64,000 nucleotides of DNA from Deinococcus apachensis DSM 19763 (GTDB taxonomy: Bacteria; Deinococcota; Deinococci; Deinococcales; Deinococcaceae): positions 1-64,000 of the forward strand of contig NZ_KB906411.1 in the NCBI RefSeq assembly GCF_000381345.1, read 5' to 3'. The position numbers and the translations under genes are program-made. The notes under the pieces were generated by a model. That model was not told the DNA's origin. It did not search any database and was given only the letters and a program-made list of their open reading frames with translations. Within the stretch, counting starts at the first letter, position 1, and every line of letters starts with the position of its first letter. This document shows, one piece after another, positions 26,243 through 34,721 of this stretch.

Positions 26243-29200
26243 TCACGTACCCGCCGTTACGGCAACGGCGGCGGGCAGGGTGAAGTGGAAGGTGCTGCCC
26301 TCGCCCGGCGTGGACGTCACCCAGGCGCGTCCCCCATGGCGTTCCACGATGCGCCGCACGATCGCGAGGCCCATCCCAGTACCCGGGAACGCTTCACGCG
26401 GGTGCAGGCGCTGGAACATCTCGAACACTCGCTCGACGTACGCTTCCTCAATGCCCAGGCCGTTGTCGCGCACCTCGAAATGCCACAGGTGCCCTTCAGG
26501 AGTGGCGGAGACGTGCGCGCTCGGCGGCACACCCGGACGCCGGAACTTCACGGCGTTGCCGAGCAGGTTCGCGAACACCTGCGCCAGCTGGGCCGCGTCC
26601 CCGGGAACGACGGGCAGCGCGTCCCAGGTGATCTGCGCACCACTCGTGGTGATCGCCGCGTTCAAATCAGCGAGTGTACGTCCTAACACTTCCTCGGTGT
26701 TCACCAGTCCCCAGTCCTGGGTTTCAGCACGAACGCGGGAGTACGCCAGCAGGTCCTCGATGGTGGTCTTCATGCGCTGCACACCGTCCACCACGAATCG
26801 AGCGTACCGCGCGGCTTGAGCGTCGCCAGCGCCGGACCGCCGAACGAGCAGTTCCGTAAAGCTCGCGACGGTGCGCAGGGGTTCCTGGAGGTCGTGAGAC
26901 GCAACGAAGGCGAACCGCTCCAGGTCGCGGTTGGAGCGCCGCAACTCCTCGTTGGCGGCCTGCAGCGCGTGCTCGGTGCGCCGCCGTTCAGTGATGTCCC
27001 GGAAGGTCACCACCACCCCCTCCTGGATGCCGCTCCCATCCAGGAGGGGCGTAGCACTGTATTCCACCGGGAAGGCCGTGCCGTCCCGCCGCCAGAACAC
27101 CTCGTTCGTGACCTGGCGTTCCGTGCCGTCCCGCGTCACTTGGCAGATGGGGCAGTCCGCGAGCGGGTACGGTGTGCCGTCGGCGCGGGTGTGGTGCAGC
27201 AGGGCGTGTTGCTGCTGGCCGAGCATCTCGTCGAGCGCGTAGCCGGTCATCCCCAGCGCCGCCGGATTGGCGAACGTCGTATGCCCCTTCAGGTCCAGGC
27301 CGAACACCCCGTCCGCGGCAGAGGCGAGAATCTGCTCGTTCAAGGCCCGCAACTCGTTGTTCTCGTCATTCAGCGTCCGTTCCAGTGCTTTGCGGTCGGT
27401 GAGGTCGAGCACGAACCGGACTTGCAGATCTTCCCCGTCGCCCAGCTGCGCCACCACCACCAGGACGGGCAGGCGGCGGCCGTCGGCGAGCAGGTATTCC
27501 TTCTCGTACGGATCGCTGTGGCCCCGCGCCTGTGCCTGAGCGAGGGCCCGCTTGTCCTGCGCCCGCCACTCCGGCGGCGTCAGGGCGTGCCAGTTCACGC
27601 CCCCCACGTCCAGGTCTGCACGCGTCACGTTCAACAGGCGCAGGTACGCGTCGTTCGCGTACGACACCCGGCCGTCGGGGTGACCGAGCGCCACCCCGAT
27701 GGGGTTCACGTCAGCCAGGCGCCGGAAGTGCGCCGCACTCGCGCGCAGCGCCGCCTCAGCCTCCATGCGGTCGTGAATGTCCACCGCGTACCCCAACCAC
27801 TGGTACTCGTCGGTCGCCTGGTCCGCGGGCAGAGGCACCACGTGGGCGGTGTGCCAGCGATACGTGCCGTCCGTGCGGCGGAAGCGGATGTCCGCGGTGT
27901 ACGGGGTGCCGGTGGCCAGGCCGCGCTGGCGCGCTTGCACTGCGGTTGCGCGGTCGTCGGGGTGGATGGCCTCAGCCCACTCGAGTCCCTGCGTCCGGGT
28001 GGGGAGCCCGGTGAAGGCGTGCCAGTACCCGTTGAACTGGTTCGACTGCCCGCCTTGCCTGGAGGTCCACAGGATGTGCGGCAGCGCCTCGAACAACGTG
28101 CGGTAACGCTGCTCGCTGCGCCGCAAGGCCTCGCGCCTGCGGTGTTGTTGCAGGGCGAAGGTGGCGAGCCTGGCCCCGGCTCGCGCGATGTCCTCCTGCG
28201 CGGCAGTCACTTTCGTGGGCGCGGCGAAGTACAGCGCCAGGGTGCCGTGCACCTCGCCGGTCTCGTCAAGCAGGGGTACCGACCAGCAGGCCCGCACCCC
28301 GAACGCGTCCGCAAACCCGCGCATTTCCGGCCAGCGGGGGTCGGTGTGGTAGTCCTCCACCGCGGTGACCTGCACGCTCTGCGCGGTGACCCCACAAGCG
28401 CCGCCGGTGTGCCCGAGCGGTACGGCCCCAAGCGCCCCCCGGAAGGCGCTCTCCAGACTGGGCGCCGCCTGCACCCGCAGCACGCCACTGGCCGCGTCCA
28501 GGCCCATGACGGCGCACCGCGCCGTGTCCCCGACCAGCGACTCCATGAGGCGCGCGGTGCGGGTCAGGACGTCCGCGAGGGGTTCGCCGCGGGTGAGGGC
28601 CTCCAGGATGTCGGCCTGACCGCGTGCGAGCTGCTCCCCGCGCACGCGGCCAGTGATGTCGCGTGACACCGCGAGGAGGTGCGTGACCTGCCCCTGGGCA
28701 TCGCGCACACCCCGCACGGTGACGTCCCACCATTTGGGCGTGCCCGCAAGGGTCCGGCAAAAGCCCTCGAAGTGCGCCGTGTGGCCTTGACGCGCCCGTT
28801 TCACCGCGGCCTCGACGTGCGGGCGGGTGTCGTTTTCCCAGAACTCCGGCCAGTACGCGCCCGCGCACATCGCGAAGTCGGGGACTTCCATGACGCGCTG
28901 GCCGCCAGCGTTCATGGCGAGCAGCTGCCCGTTCAGGTCAAGGGTCTTGATGCAGTCCGGGCTCTCGTCCCAGGCGAGCTGCACGGCTGTTGCGGGAACA
29001 TGCTGCACGTTGGTGAAGACGAGCAGCCAGCGCGCGGGCAGCGTTCCCGCTGCGGGCAGGGGTTGGTGGTCGGCGCGGTGGTCGCGGTACGTGCCGTCAG
29101 CGGTGCGCAGGCGCAGGGTGAGGGCGCTGGGGCGTCCGTGCGCGCGGTCGTTCGCCCACTGCCCCAGCGCGTGCGCGGCCTCGTCCGGGTGCAGGGCGGC

Positions 29201-29353
29201 CTGGAGGTCCGGCGTGTCCAGGCCCGTGCTGACCTGCCAGGCAGGATTGGCATACGCGCCCTCACCAGCCTCAGTGGTGCCGATTGCGGCCTGCGGCAGG
29301 CCGTCGAGCGCGGATAACCCAGGCGCCCGGGTATGGTGCGCCGGGAAGTTCAT
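26243..29353 (-). CDS. Multi-PAS/GAF sensor histidine kinase
   Basis: A 1036-residue soluble kinase. Order: degenerate PAS (about 1-115), PAS/PAC (about 120-245; DITGR end), GAF (about 250-405), PAS (about 415-540; RTDGTYRWHTAHVVPL), PAS (about 545-665), PAS (about 680-795; ends FRDITERRRTE), HisKA with FVASHDLQEPLRTVASF (His about 819), HATPase with VFANLLGNAVKFR, VRDNGLGIE and GTGMGLAIVRRIVERHGG. The DLQEPL H-box is typical of light- or redox-type PAS kinases. GTG 29359 is an alternative start; neither has a strong ribosome site. No adjacent response regulator. Confidence 0.92.
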   Translation of the reverse strand: MNFPAHHTRAPGLSALDGLPQAAIGTTEAGEGAYANPAWQVSTGLDTPDLQAALHPDEAAHALGQWANDRAHGRPSALTLRLRTADGTYRDHRADHQPLPAAGTLPARWLLVFTNVQHVPATAVQLAWDESPDCIKTLDLNGQLLAMNAGGQRVMEVPDFAMCAGAYWPEFWENDTRPHVEAAVKRARQGHTAHFEGFCRTLAGTPKWWDVTVRGVRDAQGQVTHLLAVSRDITGRVRGEQLARGQADILEALTRGEPLADVLTRTARLMESLVGDTARCAVMGLDAASGVLRVQAAPSLESAFRGALGAVPLGHTGGACGVTAQSVQVTAVEDYHTDPRWPEMRGFADAFGVRACWSVPLLDETGEVHGTLALYFAAPTKVTAAQEDIARAGARLATFALQQHRRREALRRSEQRYRTLFEALPHILWTSRQGGQSNQFNGYWHAFTGLPTRTQGLEWAEAIHPDDRATAVQARQRGLATGTPYTADIRFRRTDGTYRWHTAHVVPLPADQATDEYQWLGYAVDIHDRMEAEAALRASAAHFRRLADVNPIGVALGHPDGRVSYANDAYLRLLNVTRADLDVGGVNWHALTPPEWRAQDKRALAQAQARGHSDPYEKEYLLADGRRLPVLVVVAQLGDGEDLQVRFVLDLTDRKALERTLNDENNELRALNEQILASAADGVFGLDLKGHTTFANPAALGMTGYALDEMLGQQQHALLHHTRADGTPYPLADCPICQVTRDGTERQVTNEVFWRRDGTAFPVEYSATPLLDGSGIQEGVVVTFRDITERRRTEHALQAANEELRRSNRDLERFAFVASHDLQEPLRTVASFTELLVRRSGAGDAQAARYARFVVDGVQRMKTTIEDLLAYSRVRAETQDWGLVNTEEVLGRTLADLNAAITTSGAQITWDALPVVPGDAAQLAQVFANLLGNAVKFRRPGVPPSAHVSATPEGHLWHFEVRDNGLGIEEAYVERVFEMFQRLHPREAFPGTGMGLAIVRRIVERHGGRAWVTSTPGEGSTFHFTLPAAVAVTAGT

Positions 29354-29515
29354 CCGCACAGCCTATGCCAGCGGGCGATTCTTATCTGCGGGTCGTCTCG
29401 CCTTTGTGCGTGCCTCATGTTTCTCTCCGGTGAGCCATGCGCCCTGCCCGCCGTCGGAAGTGCCCATGAAGCCCCCAGTCCTGTTGTCAGCACGCCCAAG
29501 ACAGTTCGGGCAACT

Positions 29516-30265
29516 TCACCGGCGGAGGGTGAACACGGCGCTCAGGTAGCGTTGCCCGACGGCCGGGGCATCACCGTTCAGGGCCTCCTGGGTGAACTTC
29601 ACTTCGTCCAGCCGCACCTTGAAGCGTTCCAGCGGGCTGAAGGTCTTCAGGGCGGTGGGCACCTGGGCCAGCGGGGTGGCGCCGCTGGCGTCGGTGGGAT
29701 CAGCGAGTCCCTTGGCGAACGGTTGTACCCCCCCGCGCAGGTCGTAACGCAGCACCTCGCCGTCCCCCTCTCGCTGAACCATCAGCTTGGGCACTACGCC
29801 AGCAGCAGGCACGCGGATGACGGTCATCACGTTCAGTTTTTCGGCGGGCTTGAGCCGCACCGCCAGACTCTCGCTCGTGCCATCGTGGGCCACGGCCTGC
29901 ACGTAGGAAAAGCCGCGGTCCTGGGCGTCGAAGGCGGTGGAGCGCAGGTCTGGCCAGTAGCAGCGCACCTCCGCCTTCTGCGGGTTGTGGACGGTGAAAT
30001 GGAGGACCAGCAGCTTCTCGGCGGCCTTGGGGAAGTACACCGTCTTGCCGATCACCACGCGGCCCACGCTGTACTCGGCCTTCAGCAGCGTGAAGTTCAA
30101 GGGGCTTCCCTTGCCCAGGGTGAAGGTCTGCCCCAGCTTCGCGGCCACTCCAGCGAGCTGAGTGGTGCCTTGGACGACGCGGGTCGGTGCGGCGGCGTGT
30201 GCCGCCCCTGTGAGCGTCAGGGTGGCGAGAAGGGGAAGGAAGCGGCGGGCGGTGATCTGATTCAT
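29516..30265 (-). CDS. Exported protein of unknown function
   Basis: A 249-residue protein with a Sec signal (MNQITARRFLPLLATLTLTGAAHA, cleavage after about residue 24). The mature part is beta-rich (LGQTFTLGKGSPLNFTLLKAEYSVGRV, LLVLHFTVHNPQKAEVRCYWPDL, EKLNVMTVIRVPAAGVVPKLMVQ), like extracellular immunoglobulin-like DUF4352-type proteins, but no family is certain. ATG 30265 has GGAG upstream. It is preceded by a SARP-type promoter (30307-30340) giving a leader of about 34 bases. Likely part of the same regulon as the neighbouring secreted genes. Confidence 0.82.
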   Translation of the reverse strand: MNQITARRFLPLLATLTLTGAAHAAAPTRVVQGTTQLAGVAAKLGQTFTLGKGSPLNFTLLKAEYSVGRVVIGKTVYFPKAAEKLLVLHFTVHNPQKAEVRCYWPDLRSTAFDAQDRGFSYVQAVAHDGTSESLAVRLKPAEKLNVMTVIRVPAAGVVPKLMVQREGDGEVLRYDLRGGVQPFAKGLADPTDASGATPLAQVPTALKTFSPLERFKVRLDEVKFTQEALNGDAPAVGQRYLSAVFTLRR

Positions 30266-30306
30266 GGCGTCTCCTGGGTGGCCTGTGCGGCCTTTGAGCT
30301 GCGCCC

Positions 30307-30340
30307 ACCGTAGGAAAACGGGGATGATGAGCCGATGGTG
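30307..30340 (-). promoter_or_regulatory. SARP-type promoter, site 1
   Basis: On the reverse strand: heptamer CACCATC (30334-30340), four bases, heptamer CATCATC (30323-30329), ten bases, then -10 TACGGT (30307-30312). Heptamers start 11 bp apart. The same arrangement occurs at 32514, 34351 and 34644. It serves the gene starting at 30265. Confidence 0.75.
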
Positions 30341-30398
30341 GAGGGAAAGGAGACGGAGAGGCCCCGTGTTCCGAGACCTACCCGCCCGCCCTGCCCTC

Positions 30399-32507
30399 TT
30401 AACGTTCGCGCCAGTACGCCACCGCTGCCGCCACGCCGAACTCCTGCTCGATCTTGCCCTCCCACACGCCGGTGGAGGCGTCTGGCCCTGCGCCCAGCGA
30501 CCCCTTGAGTTCCACGCGCATCCCAGCGTCCTGAATGCCGCCTTTGCCGAACTTGATGTACACGCCCTCCTTGGCACCCACGCCGCCTGTAGCAGGCACG
30601 CTCTTGGGAAGTTTCAACTCCGCCTTGACCCCGGTAAACAGCGTCGCGTTGCCGTTCCAGTCCAGGCTCGCCGAGGCGAAGCCGCCCAGCCAGTCCGTGC
30701 CCATCAGGGAGGAGGTCGAGAGTTCGATGTCGATCTTCTTGCAGCTCAGCGACCAGCTCAGGCCCAGCCCCTGCCCCTTGAGAGTCGCCGAGGGTACCTT
30801 GGACTTGAGCTTCATGCTGGACAAGGCGCCGCCGCAGGGGTCGGCGTCGAGGGTGGGCAGTTCGGCGAGGTCGAGGGGCACGTTCGGCAGCGGGCCTGCA
30901 CACACGGTGTCGAGGTCCGTCACGTCGCTCAGCAGGATGGCGCCGTACACGACCGGCCCGTAGAACGAGGCTTTGGCCGAGGCCTCGATGCTCGCCCGCT
31001 TCGCCGCCCGCACCCGCGGATCGGGAATGTTGGCGGCGAGTGCCGTCTCAAATTTCACCCGCGCCGACACGAAGCGCGCCATCGCCTGCTCCTGGCCCTT
31101 CACGTAGGGCCGGAAGGCGTCCATGTAGGTCTGTTCGGCGTCGTCGTAGACCTTCTTGCGCATCTCGCAGGTGATGGGGGCGGACAGCGCGGCGATGCCC
31201 CGCTCGATGGTTTTGTTGCGGGCGTCCGTCAGGGCGGGGCGGGCCTTTTCCATCGCGTAGTGCGCCCGGTACGCCGCCTGGTACGCGGGCCAGACCTCCG
31301 GCTCGAAGACCGAGGTGTTGATGGCTCCACTCACGAGCCCGTACCAGCGCAGCTCGCCGGGATCGAGCATCAGCGAGAGATTCGGCGCAACTGCCCGTGC
31401 GTGCAGGGCGTTCAGGATGCCGCGCCCCTCGCGCTCCAGGGCCTCGTACTTCCTGTTCAGCACGACGGCTTCCTGGCGGTTTCTGGGCAACTTGAGCTGT
31501 GGCAGGTCGAAGGTTGCCCCCCGCGAGAGGTCGAACAGCGTCCGGGCCGAGCGCCGGGTGGACGCCTGCTCGCGTGGCTTGAGGGCGTCGCCGTGCGTGC
31601 CGGGCGTGTCCTCGGTAATGATGAGGTCGCTTCTCTCGGGCGCGACGGTGCGGCGCAGGGCCGTGCGGAGTTCGCGCGTTGCCGCGGTCACGTCGCCCGA
31701 GCACAGCAGGGCCTTGGAGAGGTTCATCCTGGCCTCGGAGAGGTCGGGGGCGAGCGCGAGGGCCTGCTTCAGGGGAGCCTGCGCCTCACTCCAGCGCCCC
31801 AGGCCCAGGAAGGCGTGCCCCCGGTTCGTCAGGGCAATGGCCTGCCCAGGCACACCTCCGGGCGAGGGCAGCTTGCCACCCAGTTCCGCCGCCCGGTCAA
31901 GCACCGCGATGGCCTCGCGCGGCAATCCTGCCAGCGTCAGCACGCCCGCGAGGTTCACCAGGGTCATCGGGTCCTTGGGCTTTGCGCGCTGCCCGGCGAG
32001 CAGCAGGGCCAGGGCCGCCCGGGGACTCTCCGCCGCCAGGGCCGCTGCCACGTCTGACGAGGTGCTGCCCACCGCCTTCTTGCCCGCCGCGCCCACCAAT
32101 GTTTGCGCTGCCTTGATCGCGGTATCGAAAGTCATCGCGCCCTTTTCCCGGCGGACGGGCAGGGGCAGCACCTTCGTTCCCTTCTCCTTTTGCTCGCGCA
32201 GCATCTTCAACGAGTGCTCCAACCCCGCACGTGCCGGGTCGCCGGGTTTCAGCGTGGCGAGCGTCCTCTCCAGGGTTTTGATCGCCTCGTCGATGTTCAG
32301 CCCGCCCACAGGTGCGAGGCCGGGCGTCTGGTAGTCGCGCACGGCGGGTCTGCACGCTTCCGCGCGGAGTTGGGCCACCTCGGCGCGCATCTCGGTTTCG
32401 GGACCCAGGATGGTCTGGTCGCTCAGGGACACCCAGGACCCAGCGGCCAGGGCGGGCGAAGCGAGGAGGGCGGCGGCGAGGGCCAATGGTCGACGTGCTC
32501 TGTTCAT
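30399..32507 (-). CDS. Exported TPR protein with beta-rich C-terminus
   Basis: A 702-residue protein with a signal peptide (MNRARRPLALAAALLASPALA). Residues about 140-290 are TPR-like repeats (AAALAAESPRAALALLLAGQRAKPKDPMTLVNLAGVLTLAGLPREAIAVLDRA; ALTNRGHAFLGLGRWSEAQAPLKQALALAPDLSEARMNL). The middle is helical and charged; the last 150 residues are Gly/Ser/Leu-rich and probably beta (LDWNGNATLFTGVKAELKLPK). The -10 hexamer of its promoter ends six bases before ATG 32507, so its mRNA is probably leaderless. No enzyme motif; a scaffold or assembly role outside the cytoplasm is a guess. Confidence 0.82.
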   Translation of the reverse strand: MNRARRPLALAAALLASPALAAGSWVSLSDQTILGPETEMRAEVAQLRAEACRPAVRDYQTPGLAPVGGLNIDEAIKTLERTLATLKPGDPARAGLEHSLKMLREQKEKGTKVLPLPVRREKGAMTFDTAIKAAQTLVGAAGKKAVGSTSSDVAAALAAESPRAALALLLAGQRAKPKDPMTLVNLAGVLTLAGLPREAIAVLDRAAELGGKLPSPGGVPGQAIALTNRGHAFLGLGRWSEAQAPLKQALALAPDLSEARMNLSKALLCSGDVTAATRELRTALRRTVAPERSDLIITEDTPGTHGDALKPREQASTRRSARTLFDLSRGATFDLPQLKLPRNRQEAVVLNRKYEALEREGRGILNALHARAVAPNLSLMLDPGELRWYGLVSGAINTSVFEPEVWPAYQAAYRAHYAMEKARPALTDARNKTIERGIAALSAPITCEMRKKVYDDAEQTYMDAFRPYVKGQEQAMARFVSARVKFETALAANIPDPRVRAAKRASIEASAKASFYGPVVYGAILLSDVTDLDTVCAGPLPNVPLDLAELPTLDADPCGGALSSMKLKSKVPSATLKGQGLGLSWSLSCKKIDIELSTSSLMGTDWLGGFASASLDWNGNATLFTGVKAELKLPKSVPATGGVGAKEGVYIKFGKGGIQDAGMRVELKGSLGAGPDASTGVWEGKIEQEFGVAAAVAYWRER

Positions 32508-32513
32508 GGCCGC

Positions 32514-32547
32514 AGCGTGACGCAGGGGGGATGATGGCCGGATGGTG
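32514..32547 (-). promoter_or_regulatory. SARP-type promoter, site 2 (leaderless)
   Basis: On the reverse strand: CACCATC (32541-32547), four bases, CATCATC (32530-32536), ten bases, -10 CACGCT (32514-32519). Six bases separate the -10 from ATG 32507, which places the transcription start at or next to the A of ATG. Confidence 0.75.
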
Positions 32548-32770
32548 GGACGCCGGGTGGCCGGAACGGGCAAACCGGCACCGGGGAAAGGGCGGCTGGA
32601 TGTGGGGAATCAGCCTCGGATTTCAATGAGAGGAGTTCCACCGGTTCGTCGCCCCGGTCCGGGCGGTGGAATCCGGCGACGCCGCTCATGTCTGGTCGGT
32701 GGTGACGGTGGCCCCGCTCGCGCTCGGCGAGGTGTCAACTCTGGCGGCGTTGAGATCAGGACTCGAAAGC

Positions 32771-32801
32771 GGAGCGCCCCTCACACAAGGAAGGGCGCTC
32801 C
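32771..32801 (-). terminator. Hairpin downstream of the secreted-protein operon
   Basis: GGAGCGCCC (32771-32779) pairs perfectly with GGGCGCTCC (32793-32801) across 13 bases. It lies 14 bases past the stop of the 32815-33549 gene, at the end of the 34301-to-32815 operon. The T tract is weak (GCTTTC), so termination efficiency is uncertain. Confidence 0.6.
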
Positions 32802-32814
32802 TGCGCTGGCCGCT

Positions 32815-33549
32815 TCAGGGATTGTTCAGGAACAGCCGCATGATGTTCTCCCTGCCGAAGTAGGCGAGGTAGCGAGTCGAAGGCGGCAGCGAGGTCTCGA
32901 CCCGATTGCCGGGAGGTTGTGAGATGACCAGCCGCTGCCGAACACCGTTCAGCACCTGCGAGACACTGACGTAGTACGAGCCGAGCGGCACGTTGCGGAC
33001 GCCCTCGCCCTCCACGTAGCGCCGCGTGAAGGTCTCCCTGTGGCCGAACACGTTGGGCACCTTCGGCTCGAAGGTCACTTCCAGGGTAGCGTAGTCGAGT
33101 TCGACGCCCGAGTGCGCAAGGCCGGGGTCTACAGAGCCGTAGGACTCCTGGAGGTACGGGCCAACCGAAATGTCACGCATGGCGCCCCGTGCGCCCTGGA
33201 AGGGTTTGTAATCGTCGGGCCCCCAGGTCATGACGGAGCCCGTGCCGCCCATGCTCATCAACACGTGCGCCTCGACGGTCCACTGGCGCGGCGTGCGGGG
33301 CAGGGTGATGCGGTAGCGTCCCGAGCCGTCGGTCGTGGCGCTCACCGGGCTGCCCGCCCCTTCCGGCGTGGCGACGACCTTTACGCCGACATGGGGCTCG
33401 TGGAGGACATTGTGTACGGTCCCCGTGACGACGTAGGGGGTGGCCGGGACGGGGGCGGGCGGGGCGGCAAGCACGCCCCCGAGGAGCAGCGAGAGGGTGG
33501 CAAGCAGGCGGATGGAGGGTGCCTGATTCAGGAGGACTCCCTCCCTCAT
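32815..33549 (-). CDS. Exported CarboxypepD_reg/transthyretin-like protein
   Basis: A 244-residue protein with an N-terminal signal (LLATLSLLLGGVLAAPPAPV). YVVTGTVHNVLHEPHVGVKVVATPE...SATTDGSGRYRITLPRTPRQWTVEAHV is the beta-sandwich pattern 'VxGxVxxxxGxPLxGVxVxAxx...TDxxGRYxIxLP' of carboxypeptidase regulatory-like domains. It ends LFLNNP, like its paralogues. Start ATG 33549 overlaps the TGA of the upstream paralogue (ATGA), so translation is coupled. Second gene of a two-gene operon. Confidence 0.85.
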   Translation of the reverse strand: MREGVLLNQAPSIRLLATLSLLLGGVLAAPPAPVPATPYVVTGTVHNVLHEPHVGVKVVATPEGAGSPVSATTDGSGRYRITLPRTPRQWTVEAHVLMSMGGTGSVMTWGPDDYKPFQGARGAMRDISVGPYLQESYGSVDPGLAHSGVELDYATLEVTFEPKVPNVFGHRETFTRRYVEGEGVRNVPLGSYYVSVSQVLNGVRQRLVISQPPGNRVETSLPPSTRYLAYFGRENIMRLFLNNP

Positions 33550-34301
33550 TCGGGGTTCTTCCAGAACAGTTCCAGCGTGGGACCATAGTGGCTGTCCGGC
33601 AGGAAGCGGGCCAGGGCGCGGGCTGCGTAGTTGGGATTGTCGCGCGTGGCGATCAGCAACTGCTCGTTCACGCCGCCGCGCCTGTGGCTGGCCGTCACGT
33701 AGTACTGGCCCAGGGGCAAGTCCGGCAGGCCATAGCCGTAGGGATACTTGACGGTCACCGTCTCGGTGTTTTTCGCTGCATTCGGGCCGTCGGGCGTGAA
33801 GGTCACTTCCAGGGTGCTGTAGTCGATTTCCACGTTCGAGTTGTCGATGTAGTCGAGCACCTTGCCCTTGGGGGTGTCCTCGGCACGGTACACGAAATCG
33901 CGCACCGCGCCCTGGCTTCCGGCAAATGGATGGTCGTCTTCGGGAGAGAGGCGCACGTCGAAGTTCTGTCCGCCAAACGTCAGGGTCATGGAGGCCCCCA
34001 CGTCCCAGGACCCCAGCGTGTGCGGCAGCGCGATGTGGTAGCGCCCCTGGGCATCGGTTTTCGCAGAGCCGTAGGTATAGGACACTGTGTGCGAGGCCGT
34101 GACCTCCACCCCTGCCAGCGGCTCACCGGCTTCAGTCAGGACGCGGCCCGTGACGGTGTACGCGCCGGGGGTGGGCGTGCTGGATGAGGGCTGCTCGGCG
34201 CCGGGGGGCGTAGGGCCGGGCTGGTCGGGGGCCGCGCTGCCACCGCAGGCGGAGAGGGTGGTGACGGCGAGGGCCAGCAGCAGCAACTTCGCGTTCTTCA
34301 T
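33546..34301 (-). CDS. Lipoprotein with CarboxypepD_reg-like domain
   Basis: A 251-residue lipoprotein: MKNAKLLLLALAVTTLSACGG with lipobox LSAC (Cys19), then a Pro/Ser/Thr linker (SSSTPTPG). The sandwich domain reads YTVTGRVLTEAGEPLAGVEVTASH...TDAQGRYHIALPHTLGSW. The C-terminal half (VEIDYSTLEVTFTPDGPNAA..., LPDLPLGQYYVTASH, LPDSHYGPTLELFWKNPE) is closely paralogous to the protein at 34722. ATG 34301 has AGGAGG upstream. Driven by the SARP-type site at 34351. Confidence 0.88.
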   Translation of the reverse strand: MKNAKLLLLALAVTTLSACGGSAAPDQPGPTPPGAEQPSSSTPTPGAYTVTGRVLTEAGEPLAGVEVTASHTVSYTYGSAKTDAQGRYHIALPHTLGSWDVGASMTLTFGGQNFDVRLSPEDDHPFAGSQGAVRDFVYRAEDTPKGKVLDYIDNSNVEIDYSTLEVTFTPDGPNAAKNTETVTVKYPYGYGLPDLPLGQYYVTASHRRGGVNEQLLIATRDNPNYAARALARFLPDSHYGPTLELFWKNPE

Positions 34302-34350
34302 GGCGTTCCTCCTGAAAGGCGACCTTGCCTGTGCCGCCTTTAGTGACCGG

Positions 34351-34384
34351 AGCGTAGAAGGCTGCGGATGATGGGCGAATGGTG
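34351..34384 (-). promoter_or_regulatory. SARP-type promoter, site 3
   Basis: On the reverse strand: CACCATT (34378-34384), four bases, CATCATC (34367-34373), ten bases, -10 TACGCT (34351-34356). It lies 49 bases before ATG 34301. One mismatch in the first heptamer relative to sites 1, 2 and 4. Confidence 0.75.
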
Positions 34385-34643
34385 CTGCATCATTGGGGTG
34401 CGGAGGGGCCGGTTCCGCACCACTGCTGCCCTGGAAAAAAGGCGTCCTGGCTGGAGCGAAGCCCCCGCCCTTCTCCTGCTGAGGGCTCAGCCCAAGAACA
34501 CTGACCACGCCAAGTGGGACCCAAGGCCTCTTTAAGCGGGTGGAGATGCACGGCGACGTTCGACGTGGCCGTGCTTCCCCGGTCATGGCTTGAATGGCGC
34601 CGGTTCATCTAAGGACGGGCACTCGCGGCTGTTGCCCTTCACC

Positions 34644-34677
34644 CACCATCGGCCCATCATCCTGCCCCCTGCATCAT
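34644..34677 (+). promoter_or_regulatory. SARP-type promoter, site 4
   Basis: On the + strand: CACCATC (34644-34650), four bases, CATCATC (34655-34661), ten bases, then CATCAT (34672-34677) in the -10 position. 44 bases before ATG 34722. Same geometry as the three minus-strand sites, in the orientation of this divergent gene. Confidence 0.7.
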
Positions 34678-34721
34678 CCGGTCAGTTCAAGCGCACCCAC
34701 GTTGCGCAACTGGAGACCACC

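Noticed and set aside
26816..28666. Open frame of 616 codons on the plus strand
   Set aside because: Antisense shadow of the multi-PAS kinase; no motif, no ribosome site.
30264..32057. Open frame of 597 codons on the plus strand
   Set aside because: Antisense to the exported TPR protein, which has a signal peptide and its own promoter.
34672..34678. Third CATCATC at site 4 as an extra activator repeat
   Set aside because: It is 17 bp from the second heptamer, out of the 11 bp period, and coincides with the -10 position of the other three sites.
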